Shown here one piece after another: positions 33,534-41,316 of a DNA stretch of 64,000 nt. Source of the DNA: Desulfoferula sp040751985 (GTDB lineage Bacteria; Desulfobacterota; Desulfarculia; Desulfarculales; Desulfarculaceae); NCBI GenBank assembly GCA_040751985.1, contig JBFMFU010000066.1, forward strand, positions 31,930 through 95,929, written 5' to 3'. The translations under genes were made by a program, and so were the position numbers. The notes beneath the pieces were generated by a model. It saw only the letters and a program-made list of their open reading frames with translations. It was not told the origin of the DNA and did no database searches. The first letter of the stretch is position 1. Each line of letters begins with the position of its first letter.

Positions 33534-34043
33534 TTGAACGCCGCACTTTGGACCCAAAAGCTGCTGCACTCGCCCTGGCCCTACCGGCTGTTGCGCTGGG
33601 GCCTGGCGGCGGTGTTCGTCTATGCCGGGGCAACCAAGCTCCTGGACCCCAGGGGCTTCGCGGTGATCCTCTCCCGCTACGACATGGTGCCGCCGGCGCT
33701 GCTGCCCTGGGCCGCGCTGGGGCTGCCGGCGCTGGAGGTGGCCGCGGGGCTGGGCCTGGCCGCGGAGGTTCGGGGCAGCCTGAGCCTGATCACGGGCCTG
33801 CTCATCGTCTTCGCCGGCGTGCTGTGGTTCGGGGTGCTGCAGGGCCTGGAGATCGACTGCGGCTGCTTCGCCGGCGAGGAGCTGGCCGAGCACGACTCCC
33901 TGCGCACGGCCCTGCGCCGGGATCTCATCATGCTGGCCGCAGCGGCCTACCTGTACTGGTGGCGCTGGCGCCAGCGCCGCCGGCGCGCGCCCAACCCCTG
34001 GCGATTGGTTTGGCAGACACACAACAGAAAGGTGGAAGCATGA
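33534..34043 (+). CDS. MauE/DoxX-like redox membrane protein
   Basis: A roughly 169-aa inner-membrane protein with four hydrophobic segments: YRLLRWGLAAVFVYAGATKL, LLPWAALGLPALEVAAGLGL, LITGLLIVFAGVLWFGVL and LIMLAAAAYLYWWRW. The DCGCF motif in a loop is characteristic of MauE/DoxX-like proteins thought to feed electrons to periplasmic disulfide or sulfur proteins. The start is probably TTG at 33534 behind AAGGGGAC; a TTG at 33486 would add 16 residues. The stop overlaps the start of a rhodanese gene (ATGA), so the two likely act together. Confidence 0.75.
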   Translation: MNAALWTQKLLHSPWPYRLLRWGLAAVFVYAGATKLLDPRGFAVILSRYDMVPPALLPWAALGLPALEVAAGLGLAAEVRGSLSLITGLLIVFAGVLWFGVLQGLEIDCGCFAGEELAEHDSLRTALRRDLIMLAAAAYLYWWRWRQRRRRAPNPWRLVWQTHNRKVEA

Positions 34044-34546
34044 AAAAGCTGTATCTGACCGGCGCGCTGGCCCTGGCGGCGCTGTTGTTGCTCAGCGGGC
34101 TGGCCTCGGCGGCGGTGATGGGCACCAAGGAGCTGGACAACGAGGCCCTGGTGCTCAAGTTTTACAAAGAGGTGGCCGCCGGCCACTACAAGGTGGTGGA
34201 CACCGCCACCCTCAAGAAGTGGATCGACGCCAAGAAGCCCATGCTCATCGTGGACACCATGCCCTTCGAGGCCTCTTACCAGAAGAGCCACATCCCCGGC
34301 GCGGTGCAGTTCGAGTTCCCGGTGGGGCCCATGAAGGGCTTTGACAAGGCGGCCCAGGCCAAGTACGCCAAGCTGCTGGGCGCGGACAAGAAGGCCCTGA
34401 TCGTGATCTACTGCGGTTTCCCCAAGTGCGACCGCAGCCACAACGGCGCCCTGTGGGCCAAGAAGCTGGGCTACCAGAACGTGTACCGCTATCCCGGCGG
34501 CATCATGGCCTGGATGGAGAAGGGCTACCCCACCGCCTCCAAGTAG
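34040..34546 (+). CDS. Periplasmic rhodanese-like protein
   Basis: A 168-aa protein with a Sec signal (1-24) and one rhodanese domain (about 50-168). LIVDTMPFEASYQKSHIPGAVQFEF is the CH2A-like region. The active-site loop IYCGFPKCDRSHNGA has Cys125 at the catalytic position and Cys130 close by. GYQNVYRYPGGIMAWMEKGYP is the usual C-terminal motif. It is coupled to the MauE-like gene, which suggests periplasmic persulfide or disulfide chemistry. Confidence 0.85.
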   Translation: MKKLYLTGALALAALLLLSGLASAAVMGTKELDNEALVLKFYKEVAAGHYKVVDTATLKKWIDAKKPMLIVDTMPFEASYQKSHIPGAVQFEFPVGPMKGFDKAAQAKYAKLLGADKKALIVIYCGFPKCDRSHNGALWAKKLGYQNVYRYPGGIMAWMEKGYPTASK

Positions 34547-34569
34547 CGGCGCGCCGACCGGCGCAGGCG

Positions 34570-34596
34570 GGCCTGGGGCGCGCGCCCCAGGCCTTT
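34570..34596 (+). terminator. Rho-independent terminator after the rhodanese gene
   Basis: GCCTGGGGC / GCCCCAGGC stem around a GCGC centre, followed by CTTTTG. Confidence 0.75.
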
Positions 34597-34607
34597 TGCT
34601 TGCCGGG

Positions 34608-35300
34608 CTAGCGGCGCAGGGTCTTTTGGCCGAAAGGGCAGGCCGCGGTGCAGATGCCGCAGATGTGGCCGTCGTGGATGCGCAGGAAGTTTTCCTTCTT
34701 CCAGGCGTCGCAGGTATGGGCCGAGAATATCTGCTCCCGGATCAGCCCCGGCGTCCACTGGGCGCCGTTGAGGGCCCCAGCCGGGCAGGCGCGCAGGCAG
34801 GCCTCGCAGTCGCCGCAAAAGGAGCGCTCCACGGGCGCGGCCGCGGGCAGGGGGCAGTCGGTGAGCACCGTGCCCAGGCGCAGCCAGGGGCCCAGGCTAT
34901 GGGTGACGAGCTGGGCGTTCTTGCCGATCCAGCCCAGGCCGGCCCGGGTGGCCGCGGTCTTGTGGGGAAAGTCGCCGCGCATGTTCACCGGGTCGCTGCG
35001 CACCGAGGCCGGCACCGCCCAGGCCTGGTGCCCGGCGGCCTTGAGCGCCTCTTCCAAGCGGGCGCAGAGGGCGCCCAGGCGCTCATTGGTGCGGGCGTAG
35101 AGCTGGGCGTAGGCCTGGTTGGGCCCGGCGATCACCGAGGCCATGATGCCCGGCTCCATGGCCAGGGCCAGGGACACGGCGTGGTCGTATTGGGCCAGGG
35201 GCGGCGGGGTAAGCCCGCGCAGGTCGGCGAAGCCGAACAGGGCGGCGCCGCCCTGGGCCAGGATGCGTTCCAACTCGGCGGCGATGTCGCTGGGGGGCAT
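34608..35300 (-). CDS. QueG-like 4Fe-4S double-cluster protein
   Basis: A 230-aa protein that starts at the ATG at 35300 (GGAG upstream). The C-terminal ferredoxin part has CGDCEACLRACPAGAL and CGICTAACPFG, a pair of 4Fe-4S clusters as in epoxyqueuosine reductase. The upstream region (VPASVRSDPVNMRGDFPHKTAATRAGLGWIGKNAQLV) also matches that family. True QueG is usually over 300 aa and uses cobalamin, so this is a shorter relative, seen in anaerobes with unknown function. The Fe-S assignment is firm; the reaction is not. Confidence 0.8.
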   Translation of the reverse strand: MPPSDIAAELERILAQGGAALFGFADLRGLTPPPLAQYDHAVSLALAMEPGIMASVIAGPNQAYAQLYARTNERLGALCARLEEALKAAGHQAWAVPASVRSDPVNMRGDFPHKTAATRAGLGWIGKNAQLVTHSLGPWLRLGTVLTDCPLPAAAPVERSFCGDCEACLRACPAGALNGAQWTPGLIREQIFSAHTCDAWKKENFLRIHDGHICGICTAACPFGQKTLRR

Positions 35301-35472
35301 GGGGCTTCTCCGTGGGCGGGGGATGGATTCATTATAGTGGCCCGGGGGTTCCGGGGCCAGGCTGGGTGTCAGTAACCACGTTTGGAGCCTAGAAGAAATA
35401 GCCGCCCTTCTTGATTGACACATATCTCAATAAATTTCCAAAATAGGCGTAGTAAATGAGCGGGGTCAGAAT

Positions 35473-36234
35473 GTGGAGCCTTCATTTAGCGGTGCAAGAT
35501 TAAAGATCGAGCGGGCCAACCAGCACATCAACGAGCTTGACTCGTCCATTCAGAGATTTATCAATACTAATCCTTACAGCATTATCATCGAGAAAGATCC
35601 TAATTCTGGCAATAATGTGTTGGGGTTTGACGCCACCAAACCCCTCCCTAGAGAGGTCACGGCAACTCTGGGAGATGCAATCCATAATCTCAGAGCTGCC
35701 CTCGACCTCGCCGTCTGGGATGCGATCTGTTGCGCTGGGGGAACACCCACCCGTGATTCTTGCCTTCCGTTTGGAGACACTGAGGATAGCCTTATAACCG
35801 CAGTCAACAAGAGATTGAAAAAGATTGCCAGCAAAGATATCTGTGATCTCATAATTCAGGGGATAAAACCATACAAGGGAGGGAACGACGCCCTCTATGG
35901 CTTGCACCGTCTCGACATCATGGACAAACACCAGAAACCCATAATCACTATTAAGGTGGTGCGGCTGGATAGTGTACGAGCCAGAGACAGCAGGAATAAC
36001 GTAATCGACGGGTGTAGCTTTCTTGTTAGGGGAAACGGCGTGCTCCATGCGATATCTGGCCTAGGAGACCTCAAAATCGAGAGCTATGGTAAGGTTGCCC
36101 TCCAAGTATTTTTTGGCAATGGATTGCCCTATGAAGGTGAGCCTGTTATCCCAACGCTCAAACAGCTCTCGGAACTCGTCTCGGGAATCGTGGATAAGTT
36201 TGAGAACCTTATGGTAGCCCTCTCTAAGCCTTGA
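35473..36234 (+). CDS. Protein of unknown function on a lower-GC segment
   Basis: A 253-aa soluble protein from a GTG start (35473). It has a predicted N-terminal helix (LKIERANQHINELDSSIQRFI) and a segment LGDAIHNLRAALDLAVWDAI that I recall from uncharacterised proteins of environmental bacteria. Codon use is clearly more AT-rich than its neighbours, and a GGGTCAG just before the gene is mirrored by CTGACCC just after it (36262). These are signs of transfer. No catalytic motif is visible. Confidence 0.6.
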   Translation: MEPSFSGARLKIERANQHINELDSSIQRFINTNPYSIIIEKDPNSGNNVLGFDATKPLPREVTATLGDAIHNLRAALDLAVWDAICCAGGTPTRDSCLPFGDTEDSLITAVNKRLKKIASKDICDLIIQGIKPYKGGNDALYGLHRLDIMDKHQKPIITIKVVRLDSVRARDSRNNVIDGCSFLVRGNGVLHAISGLGDLKIESYGKVALQVFFGNGLPYEGEPVIPTLKQLSELVSGIVDKFENLMVALSKP

Positions 36235-36269
36235 TTCGTCGGCCTTAATTTTTCATTCAAACTGACCCA

Positions 36270-36315
36270 CTACCCCAGACCGGCTTGCCTTGACCCTGGT
36301 CAACCCCTGGGGTAG
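36270..36315. other. Nested hairpin at the end of the low-GC segment
   Basis: CTACCCCAG (36270-36278) pairs perfectly with CTGGGGTAG (36307-36315), and an inner TTGACC / GGTCAA (36290-36303) also pairs. There is no T-tract, so it may be a transfer scar or an operator rather than a classic terminator. Confidence 0.4.
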
Positions 36316-36344
36316 ATTAAGCTTTCTTTAAGGAGGCAAGCCGC

Positions 36345-37274
36345 TTGCAGGTGATTCCCCTGGCGGGTGCCCAGGCCCTGAACTCGCCCACGGCCGCTGC
36401 GCTGCGGGCCGCCGCGCCCTGGGGCGGCTCGGCCGCCGCGCCGGCCGGAGCCCGGCTCTGGGCCCTGGAGCAGGGCGGGCAGTGGCACTGGCTGGCCGGT
36501 TGGTCGCCCCTGGCCTTTGACAGCCGGGTCTTCGGCCTGGCCCTGGGCCGGCTGGCGCCCCTGCTGCACCGGGCCCCCTGGCCCGCGGCCGAGGCCCTGG
36601 CCCAGGGGCGGACCCTGCTGGCCAGCCTGGCCGCCCAGGCCCGTGAGGAGGGCCAGGCCTGCCTGGTGGCCCGCCTGGACAGCCGGGACCTGCTGACCGG
36701 CCAGGCCCTGGAGGCGGTCGGCGGCCGCCTGGTGGACGTGGGCGTGGAGTGGGAGCTGGCCCTGGCCGGGCTGCCCGCGGCGGCGGTGCCGGCCGGGCTG
36801 GAGCTGCGCGCCTGGCAGGCCGGCGAGGAGGAGGCCCTGGCCGAGCTGTGCGCGGCCTCGTTCTGCGACCTGGGGGCCTACGCCGACCGCTTCGCCATGG
36901 ACCACCGCCTGCGCGGCGGCTGCCCGGAGATGTACCGCCGCTGGATGGCCAACAGCCTGACCGGGCAGCAGGCGGACCAGGTGCTGGTGCTGGCCAAGGG
37001 CAAGGGGCCGGTTGGCTTCATCACCCTGCGCCGCTCCCGGGCCGGCGCTCCGGGCTGGGTGGTGCTCAATGCCGTGCACCCGGCCTGGCGGGGCCACGGC
37101 CTGTACAACTGCCTGCTGGCCGCGGGCCTGACCTGGCTGGCCGAGGAGGGCGCCGCCTGGGCGAGGGTGCGTACCAAGGTGAGCCAGCAGGCGGTGATCC
37201 GCGCCTGGAGCCGCCTGGGCGCCTCCCAGGTGGGCGCTGAGTTGACCTTTCATCTCTGGCTGGACGAGGACTAA
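36345..37274 (+). CDS. GNAT-family N-acetyltransferase
   Basis: A 309-aa protein with a C-terminal GNAT domain (about 155-305). VVLNAVHPAWRGHGLYNCLLAAGLTWL is the acetyl-CoA loop (motif A, R/Q-x-x-G-x-G/A form), followed by RVRTKVSQQAVIRAWSRLGA (motif B). The N-terminal part with PLAFDSRVFGLALGRL resembles the TDP-fucosamine acetyltransferase WecD. The start is TTG with AAGGAGG eight bases upstream. With the next gene, a nucleotide-sugar epimerase, it probably makes an acetamido sugar for surface glycans. Confidence 0.8.
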   Translation: MQVIPLAGAQALNSPTAAALRAAAPWGGSAAAPAGARLWALEQGGQWHWLAGWSPLAFDSRVFGLALGRLAPLLHRAPWPAAEALAQGRTLLASLAAQAREEGQACLVARLDSRDLLTGQALEAVGGRLVDVGVEWELALAGLPAAAVPAGLELRAWQAGEEEALAELCAASFCDLGAYADRFAMDHRLRGGCPEMYRRWMANSLTGQQADQVLVLAKGKGPVGFITLRRSRAGAPGWVVLNAVHPAWRGHGLYNCLLAAGLTWLAEEGAAWARVRTKVSQQAVIRAWSRLGASQVGAELTFHLWLDED

Positions 37275-37284
37275 GGAGAAGCAC

Positions 37285-38244
37285 ATGTCGCGCGTGTTGG
37301 TCACCGGCGGGGCCGGCTCCATCGGCTCTTATGTCTGCGAGGTGCTGGTGCAGCGGGGCCAGGAGGTGATCGCCCTGGACAACGGCCCCTCCCTGAAGGT
37401 GGAGCACCTGTTCGACTCGGGGCGCTTCAAGTTCGTGCAGGACTCCATCCTGAGCAAGGAGGTGGTGGAGCACCTGGTGGACCAGGCCGAGATCATCATC
37501 CACCTGGCGGCCATCGCCGACCCCAAGCGCTACGTCACCGAGCCGCTGAACGTGCTCAACGTGAACCTCAAGGGCTCCCTGTTCATCCTGGAGGCGGCCG
37601 CCCGCCAGAAGAAGAAGTTCGTCTTCGCCTCCACCAGCGAGGTGCTGGGCCGCAACCCCAAGGTGCCCTGGGACGAGGAGGCGGACCGGGTGCTGGGGCC
37701 GCCTTCCATCAACCGCTGGTGCTACTCCACGGGCAAGGCCCTGGTGGAGCACTACCTGCACGCCTACGGCCAGCAGGAGGGCCTGCCTTTCGTCATCATG
37801 CGCTTCTTCAACGTCTACGGCCCCCGCTGCGACGACCTGGGCCAGGGCCGGGTGATCCCCATCTTCCTGGAGAAGCTACTCGACGGCGAGCCCCTGGTCA
37901 TCCACGGCGACGGCCAGCAGACCCGCTGCTTCACCTTCATCGAGGACACGGCCCAGGCCGTGGTGGAGCTGGCGCTCAACGACGCCGCCCTGGGCCAGTG
38001 CTTCAATGTTGGCAGCGACCGGGAGACCTCCATCCTGGAGCTGGCCCAGACCATGAAGCGGGTGGGCGGCTTTGATAACGAGCTGGTGTTCAAGCCCCAC
38101 CTGGAGGTGTTCGGCGCCTCCTACGAGGACATCCCCCGGCGCATACCCAACGTGGAGCGCATTGCTCGGGTGATCGGCTGGCGCGCCACCATGCCCCTGG
38201 AGGAGGGGCTCAAGCGGACCATAGACTTCTACCGCAAGCCATAG
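37285..38244 (+). CDS. NAD-dependent epimerase/dehydratase (extended SDR)
   Basis: A 319-aa nucleotide-sugar enzyme of the GalE/UDP-xylose-synthase type. NAD motif VTGGAGSIGSYV (GxxGxxG), HLAAIADPKRY, Ser/Thr in FASTSEV, and the catalytic YSTGK. FFNVYGPRCDDLGQGRVIP and a C-terminal substrate region follow. It lies 10 bp after the acetyltransferase and 23 bp before yedF. The exact substrate is not evident. Confidence 0.9.
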   Translation: MSRVLVTGGAGSIGSYVCEVLVQRGQEVIALDNGPSLKVEHLFDSGRFKFVQDSILSKEVVEHLVDQAEIIIHLAAIADPKRYVTEPLNVLNVNLKGSLFILEAAARQKKKFVFASTSEVLGRNPKVPWDEEADRVLGPPSINRWCYSTGKALVEHYLHAYGQQEGLPFVIMRFFNVYGPRCDDLGQGRVIPIFLEKLLDGEPLVIHGDGQQTRCFTFIEDTAQAVVELALNDAALGQCFNVGSDRETSILELAQTMKRVGGFDNELVFKPHLEVFGASYEDIPRRIPNVERIARVIGWRATMPLEEGLKRTIDFYRKP

Positions 38245-38267
38245 GCAACCCTAACCAAGGAGGCGCG

Positions 38268-38864
38268 ATGCTCGATTGCAAAGGATTGGCCTGTCCGCAG
38301 CCGGTGATGCGGACCAAGGAGCTGCTGGCCAAACAGGCCCCGCAGCAGGTGCAGGTGCTGGTGGACAACGCCGCCGCCAGCCAGAACGTCAGCCGCTTTC
38401 TGCAGTCCCAGGGCTACGCCGCCCAGGTGAGCCAGCAGGGCAAGGACTATCTGGTCAGCGGCACCCGCGACCCCCACCAGGCCGTGGCCGCTGCGCCGCC
38501 GGAGGTCTTCACCTGCGCACCCGAGGACGCCAGGCTGCTGATCTTCATCCGGGCCGACGCCCTGGGCCGCGGCGACGACGCGCTGGGGGCCGGGCTGATG
38601 AAGAACTTCCTGGCCACCCTCAAGGAGATGGGCCCCACGCTCTGGCGGCTGGTGTTCGTCAACAGCGGCGTGAAGCTCTGCTGCGCCGGCGCCGAGACCC
38701 TGGACTCCCTCAGGGAGCTGGAGGCGGCCGGGGTGAGCATCCTGGTCTGCGGCACCTGCCTGAACCACTTCGGCCTGCTGGAGGCCAAGCAGGTGGGCGA
38801 GACCACCAACATGCTGGACATCGTCACCTCCCTGCAGGTGGCCGGCAAGGTGGTCACGGTCTAG
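38268..38864 (+). CDS. yedF: YedF-type sulfurtransferase-like protein (TusA + DsrE-like)
   Basis: A 198-aa two-domain protein. Residues 1-70 are TusA-like with the CPxP motif (DCKGLACPQPVM, active Cys9, plus Cys4). Residues 80-198 are DsrE-like with LVFVNSGVKLCCAGAETLDSL and LVCGTCLNHFGLL. This architecture is that of the selenium-metabolism protein YedF, often found near selD/selA. Here no selenium gene is adjacent, so a role in selenium or sulfur trafficking is inferred from the family. Confidence 0.88.
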   Translation: MLDCKGLACPQPVMRTKELLAKQAPQQVQVLVDNAAASQNVSRFLQSQGYAAQVSQQGKDYLVSGTRDPHQAVAAAPPEVFTCAPEDARLLIFIRADALGRGDDALGAGLMKNFLATLKEMGPTLWRLVFVNSGVKLCCAGAETLDSLRELEAAGVSILVCGTCLNHFGLLEAKQVGETTNMLDIVTSLQVAGKVVTV

Positions 38865-38880
38865 CCCGCTCACTTCCCCG

Positions 38881-38904
38881 GCGCCTGGCCTAGGCGCTGT
38901 TTTT
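38881..38904 (+). terminator. Rho-independent terminator after yedF
   Basis: GCGCCT / AGGCGC stem with loop GGCCT, then TGTTTTT. Confidence 0.7.
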
Positions 38905-38969
38905 CCCGTTTATATAGCTTGAGCCGATGAACCGGCGGCGCGGCGATCGCCGGCGCGAATAGCTGGGCT

Positions 38970-39983
38970 CTATTTGCGCGGCTTGCTGCCCCGCACCAGC
39001 CCCGAAGGGCCGCCCGGCTTGGTGGGGCCGGCGTAGTGGGCCTCCACCAGCCCGGCCCGCTCCATGAAGCCGCTGATCTCGGCGGCGGTGTAGCTCTGGC
39101 CGGCCGGGGTGTTGATGAGCATGTTCAGGGCGAACAGGGCCGGCCAGGGATGCTCCGGCTGCACCGGGTCCAGCACGAACTCCTGCACCCAGAGCACCCC
39201 GCCCGGCTTCAGGGCGCCGGCCGCCTTGTCGATGAGGGCCTGGCAGGCCGCCGGCCCCTCGCCGTGCAACACCTGGCTGATCCAGACCACGTCGTAGGGC
39301 CCCCCCAGCTCGCCGTCCTCGTAGTCGCCAGCCAGGAAGCGCACCCGCTCGGCGCCCCGGTGGCGGGCCGCCTCCTCCTGGAAGAAGCGCCGGCTGCCGG
39401 GCAGGTCGAAGACCGCGGCCTTGAGGCCGGGCACCTCGTCGGCGAAGGTCAGGGCGTACACGCCGGGCCCGCCGCCCAGGTCCAGCAGGCTTTGGCCGCT
39501 GGCCAGGCCCAGGCGGGCGGCCAGGCCGGGAGCCTGGCCGCGGGCGATGTCGCGCATGGCCCGGTAGAAGTGGGCGCGGCCTTCTTTGTCCTCCGGCGGC
39601 GGCCCCAGCTCCTCCACGCCCTTGCCGCTGGCCACGCACTCGGCCAGGCGGGACCAGTCGCCCACCATGTCGGCCATGTGCAGGACCATGTTGACCAGGC
39701 TGCGCGGGCTGGCCGGGTCCAGCAGGGCCTGCAGACCCGGGGCCAGGGCGTAGGCCCCGTCCCTGCGGCGCTGCAAGAGCCCCAGGGCGTAGAGGGCCGT
39801 GCAGAGCATGGCCGCGCCCCGCGTATTGAGGCCCAGGCGCTCGGCCAGCGCAGGGGGCGCGGCCGGGCCGTCGCACAGGGCCGCGGTGAGGCCGGTCTGC
39901 ACCCCGGCCTGCAGGGCGCAGGAGGCCCAGTAGCCGTGGGCCAGACGGGAAAGCTCCTCGGGCTGCCATTGTTTGCCGCTCAT
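38970..39983 (-). CDS. SAM-dependent O-methyltransferase (AcrR/hydroxyneurosporene type)
   Basis: A 337-aa class I methyltransferase with an N-terminal winged-helix dimerisation domain (about 10-95: SCALQAGVQTGLTAAL, AERLGLNTRGAAMLCTALYALGLL). The SAM motif is LLDLGGGPGVYAL, then VFDLPGSRRFF and FLAGDYEDGELGG. DVVWISQVLHGEG and GGVLWVQEFVLDP match the methyltransferase family 2 of phenolic and polyketide methylases. The substrate is unknown. It is 30 bp before the DUF401 gene on the same strand. Confidence 0.88.
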   Translation of the reverse strand: MSGKQWQPEELSRLAHGYWASCALQAGVQTGLTAALCDGPAAPPALAERLGLNTRGAAMLCTALYALGLLQRRRDGAYALAPGLQALLDPASPRSLVNMVLHMADMVGDWSRLAECVASGKGVEELGPPPEDKEGRAHFYRAMRDIARGQAPGLAARLGLASGQSLLDLGGGPGVYALTFADEVPGLKAAVFDLPGSRRFFQEEAARHRGAERVRFLAGDYEDGELGGPYDVVWISQVLHGEGPAACQALIDKAAGALKPGGVLWVQEFVLDPVQPEHPWPALFALNMLINTPAGQSYTAAEISGFMERAGLVEAHYAGPTKPGGPSGLVRGSKPRK

Positions 39984-40014
39984 GGTTCGCCTCCGCTCGG
40001 GTTGCGGCCGGGGC

Positions 40015-41316
40015 CTAGGACAAGATCAAAAACCACACCGCCAAGGCGGCGGCGCTGGCCACCAACGGCCCCATCATACTAGGGTAGCAGGACGAGAGGG
40101 AGCAGTTGAAGTAGTCCTTGGAGAGCAGGAAGCACAGGTGCAGGGGCGAAAGCATCATGCCGAAGTAGCCGCAGACGAAGGCCAGGCCGCCGTAGGCCAG
40201 ATAGGACGCGCCGCTCAGATGGGCGAACAGCGGCACCACCAGGGGGAAGCTGGCGGCCACGTAGGCGATGGCGATGCCGGTGACCAAGCCGCTGATGAAG
40301 GGCAGGATGATGATCATGGCCAGGGCCGGGATGCCGTAGTGGCTCAGCTCGGCCTGGATGGCCTTCACCGCGCCGCTACCCTGCATCAGCCCCTGGAAGA
40401 TCATGATGCCCGCCACCAGGATCACCATGCCCAGGGCGTCGCGCCGCAGGGCGGCGTGCAGCACCTGGCGGGGGGGCATGTGGTTGGCCGCCACGGTCTG
40501 CACGATGGCCGCGGCCAGGCCCAGGATCAGGGGCGTGCCCTCGGGCCAGGGCGGCGGGCCGCCGCTCCAGGCGCGCCACAGAGCCGCCGCCATGCCCAGT
40601 AGGGGCACCGCCAGCACCACGATGACGATGGGGGCGCAGGCCTTGAGGAAGGCCCAGGGCTGGGGCCGGATGTCGCGCCGGGCCGGCGGGGCCTGCAGGG
40701 GCCGCACCAGGAACCAGGCCCCGCCCAGGAAGTGCACCACCACCAGGGGCAACAGCACCAGGATGAACAGGGCCATGTCCACCCGCAGCAGGGCCACGCA
40801 GAGGATGAAGCCCGGATACAGCGGCCACCAGTACTCGCCGTGGTGGCGGAACCAGTAGTTGATGGTGGCCATCAGGGTGCGCTGGTGGTCGCCGTTGTCG
40901 CCGCTCCGGCAGGAGGCCTCCACCATGGGCGCGGAGAACAGGGCCCCGCCGGGCATGGGCAGCAGGCCGATGAGGGCCGGCATCACCGCGGCCACCACCT
41001 TGGGCGAGCGCACCAGGGTGGAGAACAGCTCCACGATGCGCTCCAGCTGGCCGGCCTCCTTCATCAGGTGGCTGAGCACCAGGATCATGATCACCAGCAG
41101 GGCCAGGCGCACGGACCAGGGCGCGGTCAGGGCCTTGCCGGTGGCCACGATCAGCGCCGCCGGCTTTATGCCCATCCACAGGCCCAGTAGCAGGCCGGCG
41201 CCGATCAGGCACAGGCCCAGGTTCGCCTTCAGGCGGCTGGCGGCCACCACCAGGCCGAAGCAGGTCAGCACCTTGACCAGGGCCGGCCAAGTCAGGAGGT
41301 TGAATATTTCGCTCAC
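40015..41316 (-). CDS. DUF401 family integral membrane protein
   Basis: A 433-aa polytopic membrane protein, about ten to twelve helices. The GTG start (41316) overlaps the upstream gene stop in a GTGA. PALIGLLPMPGGALFSAPMVE and GDNGDHQRTLMATINYWFRHHGEYWWPLYPG are conserved in DUF401, a family related to anion or dicarboxylate permeases of the IT superfamily. FGMMLSPLHLCFLLSKDYF near the C-terminus is also typical. Substrate unknown. Confidence 0.8.
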   Translation of the reverse strand: MSEIFNLLTWPALVKVLTCFGLVVAASRLKANLGLCLIGAGLLLGLWMGIKPAALIVATGKALTAPWSVRLALLVIMILVLSHLMKEAGQLERIVELFSTLVRSPKVVAAVMPALIGLLPMPGGALFSAPMVEASCRSGDNGDHQRTLMATINYWFRHHGEYWWPLYPGFILCVALLRVDMALFILVLLPLVVVHFLGGAWFLVRPLQAPPARRDIRPQPWAFLKACAPIVIVVLAVPLLGMAAALWRAWSGGPPPWPEGTPLILGLAAAIVQTVAANHMPPRQVLHAALRRDALGMVILVAGIMIFQGLMQGSGAVKAIQAELSHYGIPALAMIIILPFISGLVTGIAIAYVAASFPLVVPLFAHLSGASYLAYGGLAFVCGYFGMMLSPLHLCFLLSKDYFNCSLSSCYPSMMGPLVASAAALAVWFLILS

